From: Lachnospiraceae bacterium | GTDB taxonomy: Bacteria > Bacillota > Clostridia > Lachnospirales > Lachnospiraceae | DNA: 64,000 nt | Reading direction: 5' to 3' | NCBI GenBank assembly: GCA_022652545.1 | Contig: JALCRM010000009.1 | Span: 50,256-114,255, forward strand | In this document: piece by piece, positions 33,705 through 42,070 of the stretch | Numbering within the stretch: position 1 is the stretch's first letter | How the letters are laid out: each line of letters begins with the position of its first letter | The notes under the pieces: generated by a model | Database searches by the model: none | Seen by the model: the letters and a program-made list of their open reading frames with translations, nothing else | Told to the model about the DNA's origin: nothing | Program-made: the position numbers and the translations under genes

Positions 33705-35060
33705 ATGTTTGGAAAGCTGAATATGGCGATCCTTGGCACCGGAAATATTGCGGCGACCATGGCGAAAACAATGAAAAGTGTTTCGTCGGTGACTTCTTAT
33801 GCAGTGGCGTCAAGGGACATCGGCAGGGCAGAGAAATTCGCCAGGGAAAACGGGTTCAAAAAAGCATACGGCAGCTATGAGGAACTGCTGCAGGACAGAA
33901 AAGTAGACCTCGTATATATTGCGACGCCGCATTCCGAGCATTACGGCAACATGAAGATGGCGGTTTCCTACGGAAAGCCTGTCCTCTGTGAAAAATCCTT
34001 CACTGTCAATGCAGCGATGGCGCAGGAGATCTTTGATCTGGCGGATGAAAAGAACGTGTTTGTGACGGAAGCCATGTGGGTGCGCTACATGCCCATGCTG
34101 GATACGATACGTGAGGTGCTTGCGAGCCGCGTGATCGGCGATGCCGTCATGCTGACCGCCAACCTCGGCTACAACATCAGGCAGATCCCCCGCATGAATG
34201 ACCCGGAGCTGGGCGGAGGCGCCCTGCTTGATGTCGGCGTTTATGTTTTGAATTTTGCAGCCATGATGTTCGGCGAAGATATCCTGAAGATCGAGCCTGT
34301 CTGCACCTATTCGGATAAGGGCCTGGACGAGCAGGAGAGCATTACGATCAAGTACCGCGACGGCAGAATGGCTGTTCTGAATGCGTCGATGATCGGCATC
34401 AGCGACAGACGCGGAGTCATCTACGGCACAAAGGGTTTCATGGTCATTGACAACATTAACAACTTCGAAAGCCTGACTGTTTATGATACCGCATACAGAC
34501 AGATCGGTTTTTACAAACGTCCGAAACAGAAAACCGGCTATGAATATGAAGTGCAGGCCTGCGTGAAGGCGATCAAGAGCGGCTGGCTCGAGAGTGCGGA
34601 TATGCCGCATGCACAGACGCTGTATATTCTGAAGCTTATGGATTCCATCCGCTCGGAATGGGGAATCAAATATCCCTGTGAAATTGCTTATGAACAGGGC
34701 TCTGCGCAGGCCGTGCCGGGAGTACAGACAGCAGCGGATACAGCTTCGGTCGGCGCACAGGATCTCAGGGAAACTGCAGCAGCGGCCGCTGAGGAGCCGT
34801 CGGCTCCGATAAATGTTTCCGCTGCACCGGAGGAAACAGTACCGGAAGTACAGACAGCAGCAGATGAAAATGTGCCGGAAGTGCCGGCGGCTGCTGAAGA
34901 ACAGGCACCGGAAGAGGCAGTTTCAAAGGAAGAAGCAGTTCCGGAGGGAGAAACAGTCCTGGAGGAAGAGACCGTTCCGGAGGAAGAAGCTGATCTTCAG
35001 GCGCAGGCTGCACCTGAGGTGACTTCAGAACAGCAGGACCCCGGAAAAAACAACGAGTGA
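33705..35060 (+). CDS. Gfo/Idh/MocA-family NAD(P)-dependent oxidoreductase with an acidic C-terminal tail
   Basis: This 451-residue protein has an N-terminal Rossmann fold (MAILGTGNIAATMAKTM) and the conserved ATPHSEHYGNMKMAV and LCEKSFTVN (catalytic-region lysine). The substrate-binding domain has NDPELGGGALLDVGVY. The core ends near residue 330, as in normal family members. About 120 further residues are a repetitive Glu/Pro/Val/Ala tail with units such as VPEVQTAADENVPEVPAAAEE. GGAGG lies seven bases before the ATG at 33705. The substrate is unknown. The tail is unlike anything expected on a cytosolic dehydrogenase. Confidence 0.88.
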   Translation: MFGKLNMAILGTGNIAATMAKTMKSVSSVTSYAVASRDIGRAEKFARENGFKKAYGSYEELLQDRKVDLVYIATPHSEHYGNMKMAVSYGKPVLCEKSFTVNAAMAQEIFDLADEKNVFVTEAMWVRYMPMLDTIREVLASRVIGDAVMLTANLGYNIRQIPRMNDPELGGGALLDVGVYVLNFAAMMFGEDILKIEPVCTYSDKGLDEQESITIKYRDGRMAVLNASMIGISDRRGVIYGTKGFMVIDNINNFESLTVYDTAYRQIGFYKRPKQKTGYEYEVQACVKAIKSGWLESADMPHAQTLYILKLMDSIRSEWGIKYPCEIAYEQGSAQAVPGVQTAADTASVGAQDLRETAAAAAEEPSAPINVSAAPEETVPEVQTAADENVPEVPAAAEEQAPEEAVSKEEAVPEGETVLEEETVPEEEADLQAQAAPEVTSEQQDPGKNNE

Positions 35061-35105
35061 AACGCCGACGGGTAAAATGTCAGCTTGCATGCAGGAGGCA
35101 GGACG

Positions 35106-35318
35106 ATGGTTCAGACCGGAAACGGAAATGTCAGGAAACCGAAGGTTACCGACTGTGACCAGTGCGCATACTATCAGTATGATGAGGATGACGGTTCATA
35201 CAGCTGCAGTGCGGAGATGGATGAAGACGAAGCCTACCGCTTCATGACAACGAGGTCTTCAGCCTGCCCGTTCTTCCGCGGCGGCGATGAGTACAGCGTC
35301 GTACGGCATCAGCTTTGA
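35106..35318 (+). CDS. DUF6472-family small cysteine-rich protein
   Basis: This 70-residue protein has CDQCAYYQYDEDDGSYSC, then MDEDEAYRFM and CPFFRGGDEYSVVRHQ. The four cysteines suggest a metal site. This pattern matches the small DUF6472 family common in Lachnospiraceae, with no known function. AGGAGG lies seven bases before the ATG. It ends seven bases from the convergent PHP phosphatase gene. Confidence 0.8.
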   Translation: MVQTGNGNVRKPKVTDCDQCAYYQYDEDDGSYSCSAEMDEDEAYRFMTTRSSACPFFRGGDEYSVVRHQL

Positions 35319-35325
35319 TCGGATC

Positions 35326-36183
35326 TCAAAGGCGGCAGAATACAGGCCGGCGTTCACGGAAAACAGTATAATAGCGGAAACCGCAGGCGGAAAGCACCTC
35401 AGCCGCCGTATCAAAACGCAGTGCCACATTTTCCGGCACATGCGCGTCAGCGCCTACCGTGACCATTTCACCTCCGAGCTGTCTGTACCGGCGGAGGATG
35501 GAGGCGGAAGGATTCTGTTCCCGGCAGCCTTTTCCGAACGGTGCGGTGTTCAGTTCCAGAGCTTTGCCGCGGTCGATGAGGACCGACAGCATAGGGTCGA
35601 TCAGATCACTGTATTTTTCGTAGGAATAATCACGGTCTTTGTGCGGACCATAACGGACGACATAATCCAGATGCCCGTATGAATCGAAACAGTCACAGCT
35701 GCGGATGCAGGAGAGCGCAAAGGAAAAGTATTCACGGTAAGCTTCTTCCTCCGTGCGCCCTTCGTAAAAGCGGGGATAAAAGGGATCCGTGCTTCCGCAC
35801 AGATGCGTGGAACCGATCACAAAATCCAGATCGGGATTTTCTTCCAGAAAAGAATGATAACGCACGTTAAGGCCGGGGAGCAGACCGAGTTCGATCCCGA
35901 ACCGGATCTCAAAGGGAGGTACATTTCTGCTTTGCTGTTTTGCGAGCGCTTCCTTCTGCTTCAGAAAATCGCTGCGATAGGCTTCCATATCCAGTTCGAA
36001 CATTCCGTAGCGGTCTTTGCTGATCTCCGGATTCCGGTCATAAGGAAAATCCATATCATAATGTTCGGTGAAACACAGAGATTCCAGTCCTCTGGATTCC
36101 GCGGATCGGATCTGTTCCTCCATGGATGCATGAGAATCGCCGGAATGTAAAGAATGCATATGACAGTCGCTGCGAATAGGCAT
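35326..36183 (-). CDS. hisK: PHP-family histidinol-phosphatase
   Basis: This 285-residue PHP-domain hydrolase should dephosphorylate histidinol phosphate. Metal-binding motifs are CHMHSLHSGDS near the N-terminus, FTEHYD, FGIELGL, IGSTHLC, YGHLDYVVRYG and VGADAHVPENV. The ATG at 36183 is preceded on the minus strand by AAAGGAGC; a start 21 bases upstream is also in frame. It is one of the few minus-strand genes and has its own upstream region shared with gap. It would complement hisH/hisF elsewhere in the window. Other PHP phosphoesterase activities are possible. Confidence 0.85.
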   Translation of the reverse strand: MPIRSDCHMHSLHSGDSHASMEEQIRSAESRGLESLCFTEHYDMDFPYDRNPEISKDRYGMFELDMEAYRSDFLKQKEALAKQQSRNVPPFEIRFGIELGLLPGLNVRYHSFLEENPDLDFVIGSTHLCGSTDPFYPRFYEGRTEEEAYREYFSFALSCIRSCDCFDSYGHLDYVVRYGPHKDRDYSYEKYSDLIDPMLSVLIDRGKALELNTAPFGKGCREQNPSASILRRYRQLGGEMVTVGADAHVPENVALRFDTAAEVLSACGFRYYTVFRERRPVFCRL

Positions 36184-36226
36184 TACCTGCTCCTTTAGCC
36201 GCAAAATACTTACGGTTCATGCACGT

Positions 36227-36255
36227 ATTGTAAAATGATGTGCATGTTTCGGCAA
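36227..36255 (-). promoter_or_regulatory. Possible promoter of the PHP phosphatase gene
   Basis: On the minus strand TTGCCG and TACAAT are separated by 17 bases and lie about 45 bases before the chosen ATG. Confidence 0.45.
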
Positions 36256-36284
36256 TGGGAAACCTAATAAATTAGCACTTGCCC

Positions 36285-36313
36285 TTGAATTTTGCCTCTG
36301 GATTTACTATTAT
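36285..36313 (+). promoter_or_regulatory. Candidate promoter of the gap-pgk-tpiA genes
   Basis: TTGAAT and TATTAT are separated by 17 bases, giving a leader of about 85 bases before gap. A CTAAT-AA-ATTAG palindrome sits just upstream (36264-36275). Confidence 0.55.
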
Positions 36314-36330
36314 AAAAGTGCTGACAAAAG

Positions 36331-36361
36331 TTTGACAATGTTTTATCAGGATCTTGTCAAA
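36331..36361 (+). promoter_or_regulatory. Inverted repeat in the gap leader (operator candidate)
   Basis: TTTGACAA and TTGTCAAA form perfect 8-bp arms separated by 15 bases, downstream of the candidate promoter and 43 bases before the gap ATG. Glycolytic gap operons in Firmicutes are often repressed by CggR; this repeat is not a clear CggR site, so the binding protein is unknown. Confidence 0.5.
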
Positions 36362-36403
36362 TTGTTGTTATACACTATTACATCAACTCAGGAGGATACG
36401 AAA

Positions 36404-37435
36404 ATGGCAGTAAGAGTAGCAATTAATGGTTTTGGCCGTATCGGTCGTCTGGCTTTCAGACAGATGTTCAATGCTCCGGGATATGAAGTCGTTGCAATCA
36501 ACGATCTTACTTCCCCGAAGATGCTTGCTCACTTGTTAAAATATGATTCATCCCAGGGCAAATATGCTCTTGCTGACACGGTCAGCTATAAAGAGGGCGA
36601 AGGCGACAGCGAAGGCTCCATCACTGTTGACGGCAAGGAGATCACAATTTACAAGAAGGCAAATGCGGCTGAACTTCCCTGGGGAGACCTGAAGGTCGAT
36701 GTCGTTCTTGAATGCACCGGCTTCTATACCTCCAAAGAGAAGGCAATGGCTCACATCAATGCCGGCGCCCGCAAGGTCGTTATTTCTGCACCCGCAGGCA
36801 ATGATCTTCCTACCATCGTTTACAACGTCAACCACAAGATCCTGAAGGCTTCGGATACTGTTATTTCCGCTGCTTCCTGCACCACGAACTGCCTGGCTCC
36901 CATGGCCAAGGCTCTGAATGATCTTGCTCCCATCCAGTCCGGTATCATGAATACCATCCATGCATACACCGGAGATCAGATGATCCTCGACGGACCGCAG
37001 AGAAAGGGTGACCTCAGAAGATCCAGAGCTGGCGCTCTGAATATCGTTCCGAACAGCACCGGCGCAGCAAAGGCTATCGGCCTTGTTATCCCCGAACTGA
37101 ACGGCAAGCTCATCGGCGCAGCTCAGCGTGTACCTACCCCTACCGGATCCACCACGATCCTTATCGCTGTCGTAAAGGGCATCGTAACAAAGGATCAGAT
37201 CAATGCACAGATGAAGAGCGAAGCTACCGAGTCCTTTGCATACAACACTGACGAGATCGTTTCTTCCGATATCATCGGCAGCACCTACGGCTCGATCTTC
37301 GATGCCACACAGACGATGGTCTCCCCTATGGAAGACGGCAACACGCAGGTCATGGTCGTGTCCTGGTACGACAATGAAAACAGCTATACCAGCCAGATGG
37401 TCCGCACGATCAAGTACTTCTCCGAACTGCAGTAA
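36404..37435 (+). CDS. gap: Glyceraldehyde-3-phosphate dehydrogenase
   Basis: This 343-residue glycolytic enzyme starts [21 protein letters not shown]. The catalytic cysteine is near residue 159 in [12 protein letters not shown], with the histidine in [13 protein letters not shown] and [15 protein letters not shown] near the end. AGGAGG lies upstream of the ATG at 36404. Codon use appears biased toward a restricted set, as in highly expressed genes. It is separated from pgk by a terminator. Confidence 0.98.
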   Translation: MAVRVAINGFGRIGRLAFRQMFNAPGYEVVAINDLTSPKMLAHLLKYDSSQGKYALADTVSYKEGEGDSEGSITVDGKEITIYKKANAAELPWGDLKVDVVLECTGFYTSKEKAMAHINAGARKVVISAPAGNDLPTIVYNVNHKILKASDTVISAASCTTNCLAPMAKALNDLAPIQSGIMNTIHAYTGDQMILDGPQRKGDLRRSRAGALNIVPNSTGAAKAIGLVIPELNGKLIGAAQRVPTPTGSTTILIAVVKGIVTKDQINAQMKSEATESFAYNTDEIVSSDIIGSTYGSIFDATQTMVSPMEDGNTQVMVVSWYDNENSYTSQMVRTIKYFSELQ

Positions 37436-37472
37436 TATGGCTGTATAAGAAACAAAAGAATCTGTCTGACGG

Positions 37473-37507
37473 GGGTCCGGCCTTTTGATGAGGGCCGGGC
37501 CCTTTTT
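37473..37507 (+). terminator. Rho-independent terminator between gap and pgk
   Basis: A 10-bp GC-rich stem (GGGTCCGGCC / GGCCGGGCCC, one wobble pair) is followed by TTTTT. The pgk ribosome site is 15 bases further on, so pgk must rely on readthrough or a promoter not obvious here. It would allow more gap than pgk mRNA. Confidence 0.9.
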
Positions 37508-37533
37508 GGAAAAACAAAACGGAGGATAGTAAA

Positions 37534-38757
37534 ATGGGTCTGAACAAGAAATCTGTCGATGATGTCAATTACAGCGGCAAGAGAGTACTTTGCAGATGCG
37601 ATTTCAACGTACCGCTCAAGGGCGGGGAGATCACGGATGACACCCGTATCGTTGCGGCTCTTCCCACGATCAATAAGCTGATCAAAGACGGCGCCAAGGT
37701 GATTCTCTGCAGCCACCTCGGAAAAGTAAAGAATGGCCCCAACGAAGGAGAGTCTCTTGCACCCGTTGCGAAACGCCTTTCCGAGAAACTGGGCAAAGAA
37801 GTTAAGTTCGTAGCGGATTACAATGTGACCGGAGCTGCTGCAACAGAAGCAGTGAATGCCATGAAGGACGGAGATGTCGTACTTCTCCAGAACACCCGCT
37901 TCCGCGGCGAAGAAGAGACCAAGAACGGCGATGCTTTCAGTAAGGAACTGGCAGATCTGGCGGATGATTATGTGTGCGATGCATTCGGATCCTCACACCG
38001 TGCGCATGCTTCCGTAGCCGGCGTTACGAAATATATCCGCGAAAAGGGCGGCTCCTGCGCAGTCGGATATCTGATGCAGAAGGAGATCAACTTCCTCGGG
38101 AATGCTGTTGAAAATCCTGTGCGTCCTTTTGTTGCTATCCTCGGCGGTGCAAAGGTTGCCGACAAACTGAATGTAATTTCCAACCTTCTTGAAAAATGCG
38201 ATACTCTGATCATCGGCGGCGGCATGGCTTATACATTCCTTAAGGCAAAGGGATATGAAGTCGGCACCTCCCTTGTGGACGATACCAAGATCGATTATTG
38301 CAAAGAAATGATGGAAAAAGCATCCAAGCTTGGCAAGACGCTTCTGCTCCCCGTAGACACTACGATCGCAAAGAGCTTCCCTGATCCTATCGATGCTCCG
38401 ATCGATATTTCCGTTGTGGATTCCGACAAGATCCCTGCAGACATGATGGGACTTGACATAGGGCCCAGAACTTCTGCCATGTATGCGGATGCGGTAAAAA
38501 CAGCCAAAACGGTTGTCTGGAACGGCCCCATGGGCGTGTTTGAAAATCCTATCCTTGCAAAAGGCACGATCGCTGTCGCAAAAGCACTGGCAGAGACCGA
38601 TGCAACGACTGTTATCGGCGGCGGCGACAGTGCTGCAGCTGTCAACCAGCTCGGTTTTGCGGACAAGATGACGCATATTTCCACCGGTGGCGGTGCATCC
38701 CTGGAATTCCTTGAAGGCAAGGAACTTCCGGGTGTGGCAGCTGCAGATGACAAATAA
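37534..38757 (+). CDS. pgk: Phosphoglycerate kinase
   Basis: This 407-residue kinase makes ATP from 1,3-bisphosphoglycerate. The signature [30 protein letters not shown], the nucleotide region [11 protein letters not shown] and the C-terminal [13 protein letters not shown] are present. A GGAGG precedes the ATG. It lies between gap and tpiA in the usual glycolytic order. Confidence 0.98.
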   Translation: MGLNKKSVDDVNYSGKRVLCRCDFNVPLKGGEITDDTRIVAALPTINKLIKDGAKVILCSHLGKVKNGPNEGESLAPVAKRLSEKLGKEVKFVADYNVTGAAATEAVNAMKDGDVVLLQNTRFRGEEETKNGDAFSKELADLADDYVCDAFGSSHRAHASVAGVTKYIREKGGSCAVGYLMQKEINFLGNAVENPVRPFVAILGGAKVADKLNVISNLLEKCDTLIIGGGMAYTFLKAKGYEVGTSLVDDTKIDYCKEMMEKASKLGKTLLLPVDTTIAKSFPDPIDAPIDISVVDSDKIPADMMGLDIGPRTSAMYADAVKTAKTVVWNGPMGVFENPILAKGTIAVAKALAETDATTVIGGGDSAAAVNQLGFADKMTHISTGGGASLEFLEGKELPGVAAADDK

Positions 38758-38785
38758 TTCATCAAAAGGAAAAATGGAGGATATC

Positions 38786-39538
38786 ATGGCAAGAAGGAAA
38801 GTAGTTGCCGGAAACTGGAAAATGAATATGACCCCCAGCGAAGCAAAGGCACTTGTGGAAACGCTTAAGCCGCTGGTCGAAAGCAATGATGTGGATGTGA
38901 TCTACTGTGTGCCTGCAATCGATATAGTGCCTGTCGTAGAAGCAGTAAAGGGCACCAAAGTCGAAGTCGGTGCCGAGAACATGTACATCGAGGAAAAAGG
39001 CGCCTTTACAGGAGAGATCTCCCCGAATATGCTGACGGATGCCGGATGCAAATATGTGATCATCGGACATTCCGAAAGAAGACAGTATTTTAAGGAAGAT
39101 GATGCTTTCCTGAACAAGAAGGTCCTGAAGGCTTTCGAACACGGTCTTGTTCCGATCCTGTGCTGCGGTGAAACGCTGGAGCAGCGCGAGGCAGGTGTCA
39201 CTCTGGACTGGATCAATCTGCAGATCAAGTCAGATCTGCAGGGCGTCACAAAAGAGCAGGCTGCTTCCATGATCATTGCTTACGAACCCATCTGGGCTAT
39301 AGGAACCGGAAAAACAGCGACCTCTGAGCAGGCGCAGGAAGTTTGCTGCGCGATCCGCAAGACTGTAGCCGGGATCTTTGATACGGATACAGCCGAAAAG
39401 ATCCGCATTCAGTATGGTGGTTCTGTGAATGCAAAGACTGCACCCGAGCTGTTCTCAATGCCCGATATTGACGGCGGGCTTGTAGGTGGAGCTGCACTGA
39501 AACCGGATTTCGGACAGATCGTAAACTACAGGAACTGA
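38786..39538 (+). CDS. tpiA: Triose-phosphate isomerase
   Basis: This 250-residue isomerase has VVAGNWKMN at the start, the catalytic histidine in [11 protein letters not shown], the catalytic glutamate in [11 protein letters not shown] and the phosphate-binding GGSVNAKTA and GGLVGGAAL. The ATG at 38786 has TGGAGG five bases upstream, favouring it over an ATG at 38774. It is followed by a strong terminator that ends the glycolytic cluster; no eno or gpmI follows. Confidence 0.98.
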   Translation: MARRKVVAGNWKMNMTPSEAKALVETLKPLVESNDVDVIYCVPAIDIVPVVEAVKGTKVEVGAENMYIEEKGAFTGEISPNMLTDAGCKYVIIGHSERRQYFKEDDAFLNKKVLKAFEHGLVPILCCGETLEQREAGVTLDWINLQIKSDLQGVTKEQAASMIIAYEPIWAIGTGKTATSEQAQEVCCAIRKTVAGIFDTDTAEKIRIQYGGSVNAKTAPELFSMPDIDGGLVGGAALKPDFGQIVNYRN

Positions 39539-39576
39539 CCGGTAAGGACAGACTGATCTGACGAAGAATTAAACAG

Positions 39577-39617
39577 ACAGCGGCCATTCCGAACCGGGAT
39601 GGCCGCTGTTTAATTTT
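39577..39617 (+). terminator. Rho-independent terminator of tpiA
   Basis: A 14-bp stem (ACAGCGGCCATTCC / GGGATGGCCGCTGT) with loop GAACC is followed by TTAATTTT. Confidence 0.93.
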
Positions 39618-39875
39618 AAAAGATGCATTTTCTGCTTGTATTTGCACATAAAAAGCGAAAATACAAAGTGCAATTTTGGCGTAAAACGGCAATAATCGAA
39701 GAAACAGGAACCAAATCAGAGAAACAGACAAATATTCACACACAAAGATATACTATAATAAAAAAGTAAAGTTTAAATTCAAGTTGTTCACGAACAGAAG
39801 GGGTTTTTCACGAAACTTTCATATTTTTTAGATGTAAATATATTTTACTTTATTGGTAGGTATGTTACAATTACA
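39618..39875 (+). other. AT-rich gene-free region upstream of the AT-hook-like protein
   Basis: No ORF with a ribosome site is seen on either strand. The region is much richer in A+T than its neighbours. It contains TATAAT at 39754-39759 with no good -35. It also contains TTTACT / TACAAT at 39844-39871 (16-base spacer, TGT extended -10), a plausible second promoter for the downstream gene. Confidence 0.5.
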
Positions 39876-39926
39876 TTAAATCGAAAAACGATTTAATTGC
39901 ACAGATATATTTTTATTTTGTACAAT
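39876..39926 (+). promoter_or_regulatory. Promoter with an adjoining palindromic operator
   Basis: TTAAATCG-AAAAA-CGATTTAA is a perfect 8-bp inverted repeat at 39876-39896. TTGCAC begins at the very next base and, with an 18-base spacer, TACAAT follows at 39921-39926. The start codon is 27 bases beyond. The palindrome abutting the -35 box is a classic position for a regulator. Confidence 0.65.
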
Positions 39927-39952
39927 TTTCACTTCTTACTTTGGAGGTTGAC

Positions 39953-40462
39953 ATGGCAGGGTTAAAGGGTTTTTCAGTAGTGAGTACAAAAGTCAAAAAG
40001 CAGGCGGAAATGAGTCTCGTATTTGCACAGAGCGGACTTCATTTCAGCAAGGATACAGCCGATTTGCTCGGAAAGCCGTCTTTTGTGCGTATAATGATCA
40101 ATACAGCCAGCAGTCAGGCCGCCATCCAGGCATGCAGAAAAGACTGCGAGGGTGCAGTACGTTTCTGCAAGGTCTATGGGGAAACCCACCGCGGAAGAAA
40201 ACCCAAGGATCCTGAAGCAGCAGCCAAAAAGGCCGCAGAACTTGCAGAAAAGCCTCAGTCGATCAACATCAAGACACCGGCTGTGGTCAATGCTTTGGGA
40301 AAATATCTTAAGATCGATGACGACAAGACGATCTATACTCTTATCGGTGAATTCAATGCGGAACAGAAAGCTATCGTTTATGATCTGAAAACTGTTGAAG
40401 TCGATCAGAGAAATCCCAGAGGCCGTAAAAAGGGAACCGTTTTGTCAAAAGACAAGAAATAA
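39953..40462 (+). CDS. Unrecognised basic protein with two AT-hook-like motifs
   Basis: This 169-residue protein matches no family I recognise. It has no signal peptide or membrane segment. The N-terminal 75 residues look like a compact alpha/beta domain containing three cysteines (C61, C65, C72). RGRKP lies at 80-84 and RGRKK at 156-160; both resemble the AT-hook core that binds the minor groove of AT-rich DNA. Between them an Ala/Lys-rich stretch (about 85-100) precedes a second small domain (about 105-150), and the end is strongly basic. GGAGG sits five bases before the ATG. It is monocistronic: its own promoter with palindrome precedes it and a terminator follows. A DNA-binding or nucleoid role is inference. 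Confidence 0.7.
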   Translation: MAGLKGFSVVSTKVKKQAEMSLVFAQSGLHFSKDTADLLGKPSFVRIMINTASSQAAIQACRKDCEGAVRFCKVYGETHRGRKPKDPEAAAKKAAELAEKPQSINIKTPAVVNALGKYLKIDDDKTIYTLIGEFNAEQKAIVYDLKTVEVDQRNPRGRKKGTVLSKDKK

Positions 40463-40520
40463 TTACATTTTGCCGGTCAGCGGATATGATTTATATTCCA
40501 CACTTTGTCTGTTAAAATAA

Positions 40521-40566
40521 ACATGCATGCGATCAAATTCATTTCAGATAGCATGCATGTCTTTTT
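40521..40566 (+). terminator. Rho-independent terminator of the AT-hook-like gene
   Basis: ACATGCATGC and GCATGCATGT form a perfect 10-bp stem with a 20-base loop, followed by CTTTTT. Confidence 0.75.
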
Positions 40567-40580
40567 ATGCTGTTTCGGAT

Positions 40581-40586
40581 TATAAT
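40581..40586 (+). promoter_or_regulatory. -10 box upstream of the LCP operon
   Basis: A perfect TATAAT lies 51 bases before the chosen LCP start. No clear -35 is present. Transcription from here would begin near 40593, which makes an in-frame TTG at 40595 an unlikely start. Confidence 0.5.
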
Positions 40587-40636
40587 ATACGAAATTGATC
40601 AAAGAAACTGTCGAACGGATGGTAACAGGACACAGA

Positions 40637-42070
40637 ATGGAAGAAGAAAAAGGCGTTCATGAAGCTGAACAGCACGAAGGAAAAGGAGAGCCGGCGGTGA
40701 AGATCACGCCTGCTATTAAGCTTTTTTCGCGCAGCGGTAAAAAGACACGTGTAAAAAGAAAGGGCGCTGCTGCAGTACAGCACAGGCTCCTTGTTGCACT
40801 GATCGCCCTTTTGGCAACAGGCTTCCTTCTGTTTTTTATATGCCTGAATGTAGGTGCTTTCAACGCAAATAACGATCTTATCCAGACCTCTACCACAAGC
40901 AGCGGCAACAGAGAAGAGAATTCAGCTGACGGAAAGAGCAGCGAGGCCGGAACTGCCGGGCAGACGGAAACGGCAGCTGTTTCTTCCTCTCAGGGGGCCT
41001 CATCCGTTGCTGCAGTTTCCGGCACGACAGCCGTTCCCGCATCCGCTGCCACTTCCGCCGCAGCGGGAGTCAGCCAGCCGGATGAAGCTGATATACCCGT
41101 TACTTATACCAATATTGTGCTACTGGGCGTGGACTCCAGGAAAAAGAAACTGGAAAAAGGCGATAACCGCAGCGACATCATCACCATCATATCCATAAAC
41201 AACAAAACCAAGAATATCAAGTTGCTTTCTGTTTACAGAGACACCTATCTGAAGACCGGATACAGCGATAATTCCTTTGACAAGGCCAATGCCGCATTCG
41301 CTTACGGAGGCGGTAAGCAGGCGATCGACATGCTGAATACCAATCTGGACCTGAATATCACCGATTATATCACGATCGGCTTTCAGGGCGTGATCAATTC
41401 GATCAATGCGATAGGCGGCGTCGACGTCGATATTCAGCAGGATGAGATCGACGAAATGAATGAGCACATGCATTATATGTCGCAGCAGCTCAAGATCACG
41501 GACTATCCGATCACGCATCCCGGTCTGCAGCATCTGAACGGCATACAGGCAACCGCCTACTGCCGTGTCAGGCACACTTCCGGGAATGACTACAAGCGCA
41601 CAGACCGGCAGCGTACTGTAATGAAAAAAGTACTGAGCAAGATTAAAGAAGGCAATCTCAGCACTCTTGTCAGTGTTGCCGCAGGCGTGCTTCCGGAGAT
41701 CAGTACTTCGATGTCATGGTCGGAGATCCTTTCCCTGCTCAATAACTATGGTGAATACGCGATCATCGGAAGCAGCGGTGTGCCGCGTGAAGATATGCGG
41801 TACGAAGGCTATGTACGCGGAATGGCATGCGTCGTTCCAAAAGACCTTGCATCCAATGTCAAATGGATACACCAGTACCTTTACAATGATGCGGAATACA
41901 GAGTACCGATGTATCTCCTTAAGATCAGCGACCGCATTTCCAGTGATACCGGCTGCTGGTACGATGATCCGGATACCCCGGAAAACGAAGCACTGGAAAC
42001 ACAGCAAAGAGTGTCCGGGATCACGCCCTATACGTATGAGGCTGTATACGGATCAGGTGAGGCTGAATGA
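40637..42070 (+). CDS. LytR-CpsA-Psr (LCP) family cell-wall glycopolymer transferase
   Basis: This 477-residue protein has a basic cytoplasmic N-terminus, one TM helix (about 49-72), and a Ser/Thr/Ala-rich linker (about 75-150). An extracytoplasmic LCP domain follows. Family motifs are IVLLGVDSRKKKLEKGDNRSD, LLSVYRDTYL and the Arg-rich AYCRVRHTSGNDYKRTDRQR. LCP enzymes attach wall teichoic acids or capsular polymers to peptidoglycan. AACAGGA lies six bases before the ATG at 40637; earlier in-frame starts have no ribosome site. Its stop overlaps the RpiR-type gene. Confidence 0.92.
   Translation: MEEEKGVHEAEQHEGKGEPAVKITPAIKLFSRSGKKTRVKRKGAAAVQHRLLVALIALLATGFLLFFICLNVGAFNANNDLIQTSTTSSGNREENSADGKSSEAGTAGQTETAAVSSSQGASSVAAVSGTTAVPASAATSAAAGVSQPDEADIPVTYTNIVLLGVDSRKKKLEKGDNRSDIITIISINNKTKNIKLLSVYRDTYLKTGYSDNSFDKANAAFAYGGGKQAIDMLNTNLDLNITDYITIGFQGVINSINAIGGVDVDIQQDEIDEMNEHMHYMSQQLKITDYPITHPGLQHLNGIQATAYCRVRHTSGNDYKRTDRQRTVMKKVLSKIKEGNLSTLVSVAAGVLPEISTSMSWSEILSLLNNYGEYAIIGSSGVPREDMRYEGYVRGMACVVPKDLASNVKWIHQYLYNDAEYRVPMYLLKISDRISSDTGCWYDDPDTPENEALETQQRVSGITPYTYEAVYGSGEAE

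Noticed and set aside
36332..36403. Longer start for gap at a TTG in the leader
   Set aside because: It would translate through the inverted repeat; the ATG at 36404 with AGGAGG begins the family domain exactly.
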